Below are positions 9,296 through 17,066 of a DNA stretch of 64,000 nucleotides, piece by piece; within the stretch, counting starts at the first letter, position 1; each line of letters begins with the position of its first letter. Both the position numbers and the translations under genes were made by a program. The stretch is taken from NCBI GenBank assembly GCA_027484145.1, contig JAIXUH010000023.1, positions 1 through 64,000 on the forward strand. Direction: 5' to 3'. The notes beneath the pieces are model-generated. The model had not been told where the DNA came from, made no database searches, and saw only the letters and a program-made list of their open reading frames with translations. Source of the stretch: Rhodobacter sp. (GTDB lineage: Bacteria; Pseudomonadota; Alphaproteobacteria; Rhodobacterales; Rhodobacteraceae).

Positions 9296-10431
9296 CCAGA
9301 CATCGCGCCGACCGAACGGTCGTAAGCTATGAGATAGGGATCAGCGCGGATCACCATGGGAGAGCGCCAGACAACGGCATATTGCCCCTCTGCATCCGCC
9401 TTCCCGATCAGCGGACGAACGGAAACGTGGTTCGTTTCGGCGTCAATGCTCAGATCACCGCCGGGCGCGTTGAAGACCGCACCTGACAGCGCCGCCAGAA
9501 GGCTTTCGGTATCGCCGCGCCCCGCCGTTCGCAGGGCGTTGGCGTAGAAGTGGACCAGGGCATAGGCTACCTGCGCGTAAACCCCGGGTGATCCCGTCTT
9601 GTGGAAGCGGTGATAAAGATCGGTGAACGCGGCATTGCCCGGCGTGTCGATGCTGCTGAAATAGGGGGAAACAGCCAGATGCCCGACCCGGGCGGCAGGC
9701 GACATGAGCGCCAGTTCGGCCTCGGTCGTGGTCAGGGAAGCGATGGGCGCGCGCTTGTGCTGTGGGCAGGCCGTGGCATAGGCCTCATAAAGGGCGATGC
9801 TGTGCTGCCCGACCACCGTGGACAGGATCGCATCCGGCTTCAGCTCCGCAACCTTGCGGGCTGCAACGCCGAAGTCTTCGGGCGTCGAGGACAGGGACAG
9901 GTATTGCTCGCTGACCGAGGTGCCGCTGCTTTCGAACAGGAACTCCTTCACGATCCGGTTGATTTCACGCGCATAAAGCGTGTCCGAGCCGACCAGTGCG
10001 ATCCGGCGGCCATGACGCGTGTAAAGGTATTCCAAAAGCGGCACGACCAGTTGGTTAGGCACCGCTCCGCCATAGATGACGTTTGGCGAATATTCGAAGC
10101 CCTCGTAGACGGAAGGGTAGAAGAGCACGCCGTTGAACCGCTCCACCACCGGGAGTACGACCTTGCGGCTGGACGACAGGCAGCATCCGAAGATCACATT
10201 CACCTTTTCCCGCAAGAGAAGCTCGGCCGCGAGTTCGGCATACCTCCGGTCGTCGCCCTTGGGATCGACGATGATCGGGGAAAGGGGGTGCCCGTCGATG
10301 CCACCTTTGGCGTTGATCTCTTCGCAGGCCACGAGGATACCGCGCAGGTGGGCTGTCTCGGACACGTCCATCACGCCCGACTGCGACAAGAGCACGCCAA
10401 AGCTGAAGGGCCTATCCGCCAAGGGTATCAC
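9292..10431 (-). CDS. AmiC-like amide-sensing regulator (periplasmic-binding fold)
   Basis: 379 residues when started at the GTG at 10431, which overlaps the amidase stop (GTGA). The long open frame reaching 10890 is only overlap with the amidase gene. The protein has the urea/branched-chain binding-protein fold without a signal peptide: FSFGVLLSQSGVMDVSETAH, VNVIFGCCLSSSRKVVLPVV, FYPSVYEGFEYSPNVIYGG and VYAQVAYALVHFYANAL. AmiC of Pseudomonas is about 385 residues and cytoplasmic, and binds acetamide to release AmiR. The downstream ANTAR gene overlaps it by four bases. It also resembles the UrtA-like protein at the head of the operon, consistent with both binding the same amide. Confidence 0.85.
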   Translation of the reverse strand: MIPLADRPFSFGVLLSQSGVMDVSETAHLRGILVACEEINAKGGIDGHPLSPIIVDPKGDDRRYAELAAELLLREKVNVIFGCCLSSSRKVVLPVVERFNGVLFYPSVYEGFEYSPNVIYGGAVPNQLVVPLLEYLYTRHGRRIALVGSDTLYAREINRIVKEFLFESSGTSVSEQYLSLSSTPEDFGVAARKVAELKPDAILSTVVGQHSIALYEAYATACPQHKRAPIASLTTTEAELALMSPAARVGHLAVSPYFSSIDTPGNAAFTDLYHRFHKTGSPGVYAQVAYALVHFYANALRTAGRGDTESLLAALSGAVFNAPGGDLSIDAETNHVSVRPLIGKADAEGQYAVVWRSPMVIRADPYLIAYDRSVGAMSG

Positions 10432-11771
10432 TCCGTCTGATTGACCGCAGTATCGATGAATTTCGCGATCTGCAAAAGCCGTTCGTCTTGCCCCGGCCGT
10501 CCCATCAGCATGAGCCCGATCGGCAGCCCGGTGGAGGACAGCCCGCAGGGCAAGGTCACGGCGGGCAGGCCGGCGAGGTTCCCCAGCCAGCAGAACCAGG
10601 TCATGCTGTCCTGCGTTGACACACGCCGACCGCCGAACTCTTGCCAGTCGACGCCCATTGCGGGGGCCGGGACCGGGAGCGTTGGCAGAACAAGCGCGTC
10701 CCAATCGCCAAGGCCCGAGGCGAGCAGCGCGCAGAATTCGGCGCGGACCTGCTGGGCGCGCAAAAGCTCTTGTGCGGTCAGGTACTGCCCGGCTTCCAGA
10801 TGGGCGCGGGTGACCGGGGAAAAACCGGCTGCTGTGGCAAGGCGCGGCTGGTGATAGGCGGTTGCCTCGCAGTGCAGGATGGTCTCCCACGCGCCGAAAA
10901 AGCGCCGCATGCCGGGAAGCGCGCGGGTTTCAACCGTGCAGCCTTGTGCGCGTTGCAGGGCGGCGGTCACGGCGGCATCCACCTCGTCGCTGCGCTCAAG
11001 ACCGGGGCCGGTCAGGCTCACTAGCCGGGCCTTGCGCGAAAGCGCCGCCACGGGCTGAAACGGGTGACTGCCCCGGGTCGCTGCATAGCCTGCGTCCTCA
11101 CCCATGAGGCAAGACAGAAGAACCGCGATGTCATCGAGCGAGGCGGCCAGCGGACCGGGCGCATCCAGCGACCAGCTGAGCGGCAGGACACCATGGCGCG
11201 AGGCGCGGCCATAGGTCGGCTTGAAGCCGTAGATGCCGCAGGCAGATGCCGGAATGCGGATGGACCCGCCGGTATCGCTGCCAAGCGCTGCCGTCACGAT
11301 CCCGCCTGCAACGGCCGCCGCCGACCCACCGCTGCTGCCGCCAGTGATGTGCCCCGGATTGCAGGGGTTGCGGGTCGGGCCGAAACGCGACGTCGTGTTG
11401 GTGGCCCCGTAGGCCCATTCGTGCATGTTGGTCTTGCCGAAGATCACCGCGCCGCCCTCGCGAAGGCGCGCAACCAGGGTTGCATCCACGTCTGTGGGTT
11501 CCAGTGGCAAAGCATCAGAACAGGCCGTCGTTGGATAGTCCTTGGTCAGGAAATTGTCCTTCACCGCAATCGGAATACCGTCCAGCGGGCCGAGCGTGAA
11601 GCCAGCCCTGCGCCTTCCGTCCGAGGCATCTGCGGCGGCCAGCACCTTGTCGGGGTCCAAGGCGACAAAGGCATTCAGCTCGCAAAGCGTTTGCGCTTGG
11701 GCCAGCGCCGTCTCGGCCAGACCACGTGCAGAGGTGTCGCCGCGACCGAGTGCTGCGATCTGGTCGATCAT
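10428..11771 (-). CDS. Amidase signature family enzyme
   Basis: 447 residues from the ATG at 11771, four bases after the upstream small gene; the longer open frame upstream overlaps that gene. The amidase signature is clear: catalytic Lys in GIPIAVKDNF, the GKTNMHEWAYG block, the Ser/Gly motif GHITGGSSGGSAAAVAGG with the cis-Ser, and GSDTGGSIRIPASACG with the nucleophilic Ser. Such enzymes hydrolyse amide bonds to acid and ammonia. The operon holds a urea/amide-type importer and an AmiC/ANTAR regulator, so the likely role is release of ammonia from an imported amide. The exact substrate is not visible. Family is firm, pathway inferred. Confidence 0.9.
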   Translation of the reverse strand: MIDQIAALGRGDTSARGLAETALAQAQTLCELNAFVALDPDKVLAAADASDGRRRAGFTLGPLDGIPIAVKDNFLTKDYPTTACSDALPLEPTDVDATLVARLREGGAVIFGKTNMHEWAYGATNTTSRFGPTRNPCNPGHITGGSSGGSAAAVAGGIVTAALGSDTGGSIRIPASACGIYGFKPTYGRASRHGVLPLSWSLDAPGPLAASLDDIAVLLSCLMGEDAGYAATRGSHPFQPVAALSRKARLVSLTGPGLERSDEVDAAVTAALQRAQGCTVETRALPGMRRFFGAWETILHCEATAYHQPRLATAAGFSPVTRAHLEAGQYLTAQELLRAQQVRAEFCALLASGLGDWDALVLPTLPVPAPAMGVDWQEFGGRRVSTQDSMTWFCWLGNLAGLPAVTLPCGLSSTGLPIGLMLMGRPGQDERLLQIAKFIDTAVNQTE

Positions 11772-11775
11772 GCGA

Positions 11776-11946
11776 TCAGTCTTTCGGCGCATTGCAGACC
11801 TCGGCAGGGAACAGGACGATGGGCTGAAAAAGATGCGCAGGCTCTGGCGCGGGTTGGGTCGGCGCGCCCGCCAGCGCGCCTCGGATGCGGGCCAGGGTGG
11901 CATCGATCATCGCCTGTTGCTCGCGCGTCAAAGGGGGGGCCTGCAT
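11776..11946 (-). CDS. Small hypothetical protein (56 residues) between transporter and amidase
   Basis: Starts at the ATG 11946-11944, two bases after the UrtE-like stop, and ends four bases before the amidase start, so it is tightly packed in the operon. The peptide begins MQAPPLTREQQAMIDATLAR, continues IRGALAGAPTQPAPEPAHLF and ends NAPKD. It looks like one amphipathic helix followed by a proline-rich tail. There is no signal peptide or metal motif, and I do not recognise a family. Small partner subunits are known next to some amidases (for example AtzG with AtzE), which makes a partner role possible but unproven. Confidence 0.6.
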   Translation of the reverse strand: MQAPPLTREQQAMIDATLARIRGALAGAPTQPAPEPAHLFQPIVLFPAEVCNAPKD

Positions 11947-11948
11947 CG

Positions 11949-12647
11949 TCACACCCCCAGCAAATCTTGCTGCAATGCCGTGTCGGCGCGCAGGGTGTCG
12001 CGGTCAACTTCCATCCGAATACGGCCCTTTTCCATCACATAGGCCCGCCCAGCGATGGACAGGCAGAAGTCGAGGTCCTGCTCGGCCACCAGAATGGCGA
12101 TGCCGCGCTCGGTGTTGATGCGTTTCAGGATGCCCGCCATCTCGTCGATGATCGAGGGCTGTACGCCCTCGGTCGGTTCATCCAGCAGCAGGATGCGGGG
12201 CTGCGTGGCCAAGGCCCGGGCCAGCGCCAAAACCTGCTGCTGCCCGCCCGAAAGCCCCCCGGCCAGATCATCCAGCTTTGGCTTCAGCATCGGAAAATCC
12301 GCCAGCGCCGCCGCGACAGCGGCCTTATGGTCATGCCCTGTTGCCGCTGCGGCCACCGCGATGTTTTCCGCCACGGTCATGCGCGGAAACACAAAGCGGC
12401 CCTGCGGCACATAGCCAAGGCCAAGCCGTGCGCGCTTCTCGGGCGCTGTTGGTGCCACCTTGCCGTCAATCTCCACATGCCCGGCCATGGCCGGAATGCT
12501 ACCACTGGCGAACCGCATCAGCGTGGACTTGCCAACGCCGTTGCGGCCCAAAAGCGCCACCACCTCGCCGTGCCTGACCTCAAGGCTGACGTCCCGAATG
12601 ATCGTCGTCTTGCCGTAGCCGCCCGTGGCCCCCACCAGTTTAAACAT
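11949..12647 (-). CDS. urtE: Urea/amide ABC transporter ATP-binding protein, UrtE-like
   Basis: 232 residues from the ATG at 12647, which overlaps the preceding gene by eight bases; longer frames upstream lie inside that gene. Motifs are Walker A GRNGVGKST, Q-loop LGYVPQGRFVFP, signature LAGGLSGGQQQVLALARALA, and Walker B ILLLDEPTEGVQPSII with the EGVQPS form seen in UrtE and LivF. It powers uptake together with the permease-ATPase fusion upstream. Neighbouring amidase and AmiC/ANTAR genes suggest the cargo is an amide or urea-like compound. Confidence 0.85.
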   Translation of the reverse strand: MFKLVGATGGYGKTTIIRDVSLEVRHGEVVALLGRNGVGKSTLMRFASGSIPAMAGHVEIDGKVAPTAPEKRARLGLGYVPQGRFVFPRMTVAENIAVAAAATGHDHKAAVAAALADFPMLKPKLDDLAGGLSGGQQQVLALARALATQPRILLLDEPTEGVQPSIIDEMAGILKRINTERGIAILVAEQDLDFCLSIAGRAYVMEKGRIRMEVDRDTLRADTALQQDLLGV

Positions 12648-14457
12648 GCTGGCGTCTCCCCAGATAGATGTCCAGGACCCGCTCATCGGCGCGGAGGCTG
12701 TCGATATCGCCTTCGGCAAAGACCTCGCCTTGATGCAGGACGGTGACATGGCCTTCTAGGGTTCGGACGAATTCCATGTCATGTTCGACCACAACCACCG
12801 TCGTGTGCCGTGCCAACGTGCGAACCAGCAGAGACAACTCGCGCGTCTCCTTGTTGGTCATCCCGGCGGCGGGCTCATCCAGAAGAACCACGCGGGGAGC
12901 AACGCACAGCACCATGCCGATATCGAGCCACTGCTGCTGGCCATGCGACAGCGCCTGCGCCTCAACCCCGGATTGGGCAGTCATGCCCAGCATGGCCAGG
13001 ATCCGGCCCGCGACATCAGAGGCCTTCGCCTTGTCGCGGGTGCGGGCGTAGGCTGCCGTCCAAAGGTTGTCATAAACACTCAGCGCGCCGAAAACTTGCG
13101 GCTTTTGGTTCTTCACGCCCATGCCAAGGCGCACGCGGCAAAAGATCGGCGCATGGGTTACATCGGTGTCGCCGATGGTCACCTGGCCACCCTCGGGCTG
13201 ATAGACCCCGACGCAGGTCTTGAGGTACGAGCTTTTGCCCGCCCCGTTCGGCCCGATCAGCGCCATCGGCCGCCCGGGCACAAAGCTGCGGCTGACCTTG
13301 TTGACCGGGATCACCCCACCGAACTGTTTGAAGGCCTGATCCGTCGCCATTGGTTTTGCGGGGCCAACTTGCGCTTCGGCCTCGCGAAGGATCAGGTCCA
13401 GATCGTTCACGTTGATCCTGACCTCGCCCGCGTCGCGGGCGGCGGCATTGGGGTCCGGCAGAAAGCGGCGCCACAACTGGTCCAGCGCACCAAGGATGCC
13501 GTTGCGCAGGAACAGCACCAGCAGCACCAGCACGACCCCCAGGATCAGCGTGGTCTGCCCGCCTGCCGCCCCTCCACCCAGCCAGAAGGACAGACCGCCG
13601 ATCGCCAGCGCGCCGACAAACGGCCCGGCAAGCGTGCCGAGACCACCAACCAGCACATAAATCGGCGGCAACAGCGCCTCTTGCACCGAAAAGAGCGACG
13701 GGTTCAGGTAATTCGACCACAGCGCAAACAGTCCCCCGGCAAGGCCTGCGACAGCCCCAGCCCAGGCCATGTTGGCCACCTGCACACGTCGGACGTCATG
13801 GCCCAGAAGCTCGGTCTTCTGGATATCCAGACGGATGCAGTCCACCACCCGTCCAAAGGTGCTGCGCATCAAGGCAAGAGTTGCGAAATAGGCCAGCGCC
13901 GCGACGATGACGCAGACCGCGAATACCCCGTTCGGGGCCAGCGGCCTTGCACCCTCGCCAAAGCCTATCACCATGCCGGGGATGCCCGACATCCCGTTGT
14001 CGCCCCCCACAACCGCCGCGCCGACGGTGAACTTCAACGACTGGGTGACCGACCAGAGAAGCAGCGTGAAGGTGTAGGACAGGATGGTCGCCTGCAGCGG
14101 CCCCATCCGCGCGAAGAAGATAAGCGAGCCCAGCACCCCGGCGCAAAGCCCGCCGATCAGGGCGGCAATCGGCAGCGTCGGCAGAAGTGTATTGCCGATA
14201 AGGGGTCCAAGGTTCACGGCGGCAATCGCGCCGAGATACCCCCCAAGCCCGAAGAACGCAGTCTGGCCAAGGCTGAGAAACCCGCCCCGCCCCCAGACGA
14301 TGTCAAGGCTGAGGCCCAGAAGGCCGAAGATCACCCAGGAGGCGCCGAGGAAGGCGAGGTAAGGGTCGATCAGGAAGGACAGGATCAGGGCGACGGCGAC
14401 AGCAATCGCGGGGAAAGCCCAGGCAGAGGCGCGATAGAGGCGCTGGGAAAGGGTCAT
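12640..14457 (-). CDS. Fused urea/amide ABC permease (UrtC-like) and ATPase (UrtD-like)
   Basis: 605 residues from the ATG at 14457. Residues 1 to about 320 are a LivM/UrtC-type permease with eight or more hydrophobic segments and the GRGGFLSLGQTAFFGLGGYL block. A charged linker (RINVNDLDLILREAEAQ) leads to an ATPase at about 365-600 with Walker A GPNGAGKSS near 400, Q-loop GVKNQKPQVF, signature ALSHGQQQWLDI near 500, Walker B VVLLDEPAAGM and switch His EHDMEF. UrtC and UrtD are normally separate proteins. No stop or start codon separates them here. The gene follows urtB by ten bases. Families are firm; the fusion is seen directly. Confidence 0.88.
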   Translation of the reverse strand: MTLSQRLYRASAWAFPAIAVAVALILSFLIDPYLAFLGASWVIFGLLGLSLDIVWGRGGFLSLGQTAFFGLGGYLGAIAAVNLGPLIGNTLLPTLPIAALIGGLCAGVLGSLIFFARMGPLQATILSYTFTLLLWSVTQSLKFTVGAAVVGGDNGMSGIPGMVIGFGEGARPLAPNGVFAVCVIVAALAYFATLALMRSTFGRVVDCIRLDIQKTELLGHDVRRVQVANMAWAGAVAGLAGGLFALWSNYLNPSLFSVQEALLPPIYVLVGGLGTLAGPFVGALAIGGLSFWLGGGAAGGQTTLILGVVLVLLVLFLRNGILGALDQLWRRFLPDPNAAARDAGEVRINVNDLDLILREAEAQVGPAKPMATDQAFKQFGGVIPVNKVSRSFVPGRPMALIGPNGAGKSSYLKTCVGVYQPEGGQVTIGDTDVTHAPIFCRVRLGMGVKNQKPQVFGALSVYDNLWTAAYARTRDKAKASDVAGRILAMLGMTAQSGVEAQALSHGQQQWLDIGMVLCVAPRVVLLDEPAAGMTNKETRELSLLVRTLARHTTVVVVEHDMEFVRTLEGHVTVLHQGEVFAEGDIDSLRADERVLDIYLGRRQHV

Positions 14458-14467
14458 GTCTACGGCC

Positions 14468-15334
14468 TCACAGTTTCCGCCGCCAACGGGCGGAGATGCC
14501 AAGCGGGAAGCGCCACAAAAGAAGCGCCGTTACGATGAAGAAGAAGGCATCGCCTGCGACCGAGGTAAGGAAGCTGGCTGTCACCGAAGCCCCGCCGCCA
14601 AGGCCGATCGCGGCCAAGGCGCTGCCGGTCAGGGTCACCGGTCCCGCGACCACAACGGTCAGGAAGGCCTTGATCACGAAGGCAAACCCCATCGACGGCG
14701 TGGCCGGCACGATGGGCAAGAGGACGGCACCCGCAAACCCGGCAAGCCCGCAGCCAAGCGCGAAAGTCAGAGTGTTGACCCTGGACGAGGATATGCCGAT
14801 GGCCCGCGCCATTTCGGGCACCTGAATCGAGGCGCGGGCCTTCATGCCATAGACGCTGCGCGTCATCAGCAGATAGACAAAGCCCAGCATCAGAAGTGCC
14901 ACCACATTCATCAAGAGCGGGTAGAGAGCGAGCGAATAGTCCCCAATCTGCACGCTGATCTGCGGCATGCCGATGCCGGGCGACACGGTGCCGAAGGTCA
15001 GAACTGCCAGTTGGTAGAAGGCGATGCTGATACCCCAAGTCGCGAGCATCGTGTCGAAGATCCGCCCGTAAAGGCGGCTGATGATCAGCACCTCGACCAG
15101 CGCGCCGATGGCCATGGTCACCGCCACGGCAATCGGGATCGACAGAAGATAGGGCACGCCTGCCTGCGTGGCGGTCAGCGCCGTGTAGGCCCCGATCATC
15201 AGAAACTCGCCATGCGCCAGATTGATGACGCCCATCAGGCCGAAGACGACGGCGAGGCCGATGGTGGCGATCAGAAGGATCGAGGCGCTGGACAGTGACG
15301 ACAGCAGCACTGTCGCCAGAAAATCGGCTTCCAT
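14468..15334 (-). CDS. urtB: Urea/amide ABC transporter permease, UrtB-like
   Basis: 288 residues from the ATG at 15334, which has AGGGAG seven bases upstream; the open frame extends ten codons further but without a site. It has the LivH/UrtB pattern of many hydrophobic helices with GLMGVINLAHGEFLMIGAY near residue 40, the conserved ATWGISIAFYQ, and RSVYGMKARA facing the cytoplasm. It forms the inner-membrane channel with the UrtC part of the fused protein. It is separated from the binding-protein gene by 60 bases that hold a strong stem-loop, and is transcribed in the same direction. Confidence 0.85.
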   Translation of the reverse strand: MEADFLATVLLSSLSSASILLIATIGLAVVFGLMGVINLAHGEFLMIGAYTALTATQAGVPYLLSIPIAVAVTMAIGALVEVLIISRLYGRIFDTMLATWGISIAFYQLAVLTFGTVSPGIGMPQISVQIGDYSLALYPLLMNVVALLMLGFVYLLMTRSVYGMKARASIQVPEMARAIGISSSRVNTLTFALGCGLAGFAGAVLLPIVPATPSMGFAFVIKAFLTVVVAGPVTLTGSALAAIGLGGGASVTASFLTSVAGDAFFFIVTALLLWRFPLGISARWRRKL

Positions 15335-15361
15335 GGCAGGCTCCCTGAGGCAAGGGTGGGG

Positions 15362-15385
15362 CACGCCCGGACTGGCCCGGGCGTG
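15362..15385 (-). terminator. Stem-loop between urtA-like and urtB-like genes
   Basis: CACGCCCGG at 15362-15370 pairs perfectly with CCGGGCGTG at 15377-15385 around a six-base loop. On the transcribed strand it follows the binding-protein stop (15395) and is not followed by a clear U tract. It could protect the upstream message from decay or cause partial termination, giving more binding protein than permease. Confidence 0.5.
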
Positions 15386-15394
15386 TGGGTTCGG

Positions 15395-16594
15395 TCACAT
15401 GCCTTCCGGCGTGAACTGCGTCGCGATCGCGGGGTCCTTGATCAGGTCGCACATCGCGTTTTCGTAGGCGGGGGCCACGCCCTCGAAGGTCTCGACGACA
15501 TTGAAGCTGTGGTTCGCATCGCCCTCGACGATGTAGATGTTCTGGCGCAGGTGGTGCGACCCCGGCTCGAATGTCACGGTGCCGTTGGGCGCCTCAAAGG
15601 TGAGGCCGCTTTCCAGTGCCGCCGTGACAGCCGCGATGTCGGTGCTACCCGCCTTGTTCGCCGCCGCCGCCCAGAGGTGCACGGCGTTCCAGGTATCGAC
15701 GGCAACCGAGACGATGGGCTCAGATGAGCCATACTTCGCCGCCCAGGCCGCCACAAAGGCTGCGTTGGCCGAGTTGTCGACCACCTGGAAATAGCCCTGG
15801 CTGGCGATCAGCCCTTCACCCGCCGCAGGCGAAACGACAACCTGCTGGTTGCCCGAGCCATAGTTGGTCGAGACGACGCCGATGGCTTCTTTCAGGCCCG
15901 CCGCCGCGAATTGCTCAAGGAACCCGGTCTGGTTGGCACCAACGGGCAGGGCAACCACGAAATCGGGTGCGGACTGCTGGATCTTTTGGATCGTCGGGGC
16001 GTAGTCGGTCACGGTCAGCGCAAGGAAATCCTCGCCCACCACTTCGCCGCCATACTGCTTGGCGTATTCATGGACCCAGTGCGCGGAAATGGTGCCAAAG
16101 TTGTAGTCCGGCGCCATGATGTAGATCTTCGGCCCATATTTCTGGATCGCCCATTCGATTAGCACGTCAAGCTGCTGCGAGGCAGAAGAGCCGGTCACGA
16201 AGGTCTGCTTATCGCATGCTCCGCCCTCGTAGAGCGAAGGGTAGAAGTAGAGCACGTTATTGGCCTGAACGATCGGCCGGATCGCCTCACGCGAGGAGGA
16301 GGTCAGGCCCGCAAACAGGGCATCGACATCGTCCCGCAAGATCGCCGTGGTGGTGAACTGCGTGTATTTGGTCAGTTCCGATTGGGCATCATAGCTGACC
16401 ACGCTGATCGGCTCACCCAGCACGCCACCTGCGGCGTTGATCTGCTCCACCGCCAGTTCAAGCGCGTTGTTTTGCTGGATGCCATAGATGTTCAACCCGC
16501 CAGTCAAGTCGAAGATCGCGCCGATCTTCGTTTCGGCAAGAGCACTGCCGCCCGCGAAGATCGCGAGACTGGCAGCCACGAATAGTTTTTTCAT
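15395..16594 (-). CDS. urtA: Urea/amide ABC transporter substrate-binding protein, UrtA-like
   Basis: 399 residues from the ATG at 16594, preceded by AGGGG; an in-frame ATG seven codons earlier would precede the signal peptide. The N-terminus MKKLFVAASLAIFAGGSALA is a clear Sec signal with cleavage before ETKIG. The mature part has the urea/short-chain-amide binding fold: LTGGLNIYGIQQNNALELAV, VDALFAGLTSSSREAIRP, NNVLYFYPSLYEGGACDK and VTGSSASQQ. It delivers the ligand to the permeases encoded just downstream. Because the operon carries an amidase and AmiC-type control, an aliphatic amide such as formamide or acetamide is as likely as urea. Confidence 0.88.
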   Translation of the reverse strand: MKKLFVAASLAIFAGGSALAETKIGAIFDLTGGLNIYGIQQNNALELAVEQINAAGGVLGEPISVVSYDAQSELTKYTQFTTTAILRDDVDALFAGLTSSSREAIRPIVQANNVLYFYPSLYEGGACDKQTFVTGSSASQQLDVLIEWAIQKYGPKIYIMAPDYNFGTISAHWVHEYAKQYGGEVVGEDFLALTVTDYAPTIQKIQQSAPDFVVALPVGANQTGFLEQFAAAGLKEAIGVVSTNYGSGNQQVVVSPAAGEGLIASQGYFQVVDNSANAAFVAAWAAKYGSSEPIVSVAVDTWNAVHLWAAAANKAGSTDIAAVTAALESGLTFEAPNGTVTFEPGSHHLRQNIYIVEGDANHSFNVVETFEGVAPAYENAMCDLIKDPAIATQFTPEGM

Positions 16595-16620
16595 TGCGGA
16601 GCCCCTGTTGTTCAAGCAAA

Positions 16621-16666
16621 GCAGAACATCAGGACAGCAAAAACCGCAACTGAACCATTGTTCTGC
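16621..16666 (-). promoter_or_regulatory. Inverted repeat in the urtA leader
   Basis: GCAGAACA at 16621-16628 and TGTTCTGC at 16659-16666 are exact reverse complements in the stretch that should be the mRNA leader, 27 to 72 bases upstream of the urtA-like start. The stem would enclose 30 bases with further partial pairing. Since the operon encodes an ANTAR antiterminator, an RNA structure here could be its target, but I cannot draw the classic pair of hexaloops with certainty. Confidence 0.35.
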
Positions 16667-16692
16667 TGCGCTGCATGGATTTTCACGTGCTT

Positions 16693-16717
16693 CGGTGCAC
16701 AGCCTGAATGTGCACCG
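16693..16717. promoter_or_regulatory. Perfect 9-bp inverted repeat upstream of the amide operon
   Basis: CGGTGCACA (16693-16701) and TGTGCACCG (16709-16717) are exact reverse complements spaced by seven bases, about 100 bases upstream of the urtA-like start. The TGCAC...GTGCA arms resemble the nitrogen regulator NtrC consensus (TGCAC-N7-GTGCA), but the spacing of these arms is N9. Nitrogen control of the amide operon would make sense; the exact binder is inferred. Confidence 0.45.
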
Positions 16718-17066
16718 ATTGGTCGCGCGGTGTCAAGTGATATGCGGTGACAATCAATCCTTTTGGCATGTACCAACCGTTACGTTCTCCCCTTGTGTCG
16801 ATGGCCCGGTGTGTGCCGTGCAGCCGAGATTGCGCGCACGCTTGCCAGCCGCGCTCAGTGAATGGCATTGCGACAAGCAAATCCCAATGGCCAGTGAGAC
16901 CTCCAATGGACCACGCGCTACAGACAGCCGCTCTCCCTTGCGTCACCTAAAGCAAATCAAATCAATTCCTTACGGTAGAGATGGGGTGATGCCGCTCTCT
17001 CCCCAACGGCGTCACAATGCGCCAAGCTTGTGATGCTGAAGTCACAAGGGAAACGAGAGGGCATCC
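16718..17066. other. Upstream flank of the IS110 element
   Basis: No gene. The stretch probably contains the left end of the IS110 element, where this family carries a non-coding segment before the transposase, but I could not define the boundary from terminal repeats. A purine-rich GAGAGGG lies just before the transposase start at 17067. Confidence 0.4.

Noticed and set aside
9292-10890. A 532-codon frame suggesting a larger AmiC-like protein
   Set aside because: The part beyond 10431 overlaps the amidase gene in a different frame; the GTG at 10431 gives the normal AmiC length and a GTGA coupling.
11064-14538. Long plus-strand frames opposite the urt and amidase genes
   Set aside because: Arg/Gln/His-rich translations without motifs, typical of antisense frames in GC-rich DNA; the minus-strand genes carry all family motifs.
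16624-16700. A sigma-54 promoter before the amide operon
   Set aside because: I looked for GG-N10-GC with TGGCAC/TTGCA-like elements on the minus strand and found no match with correct spacing.
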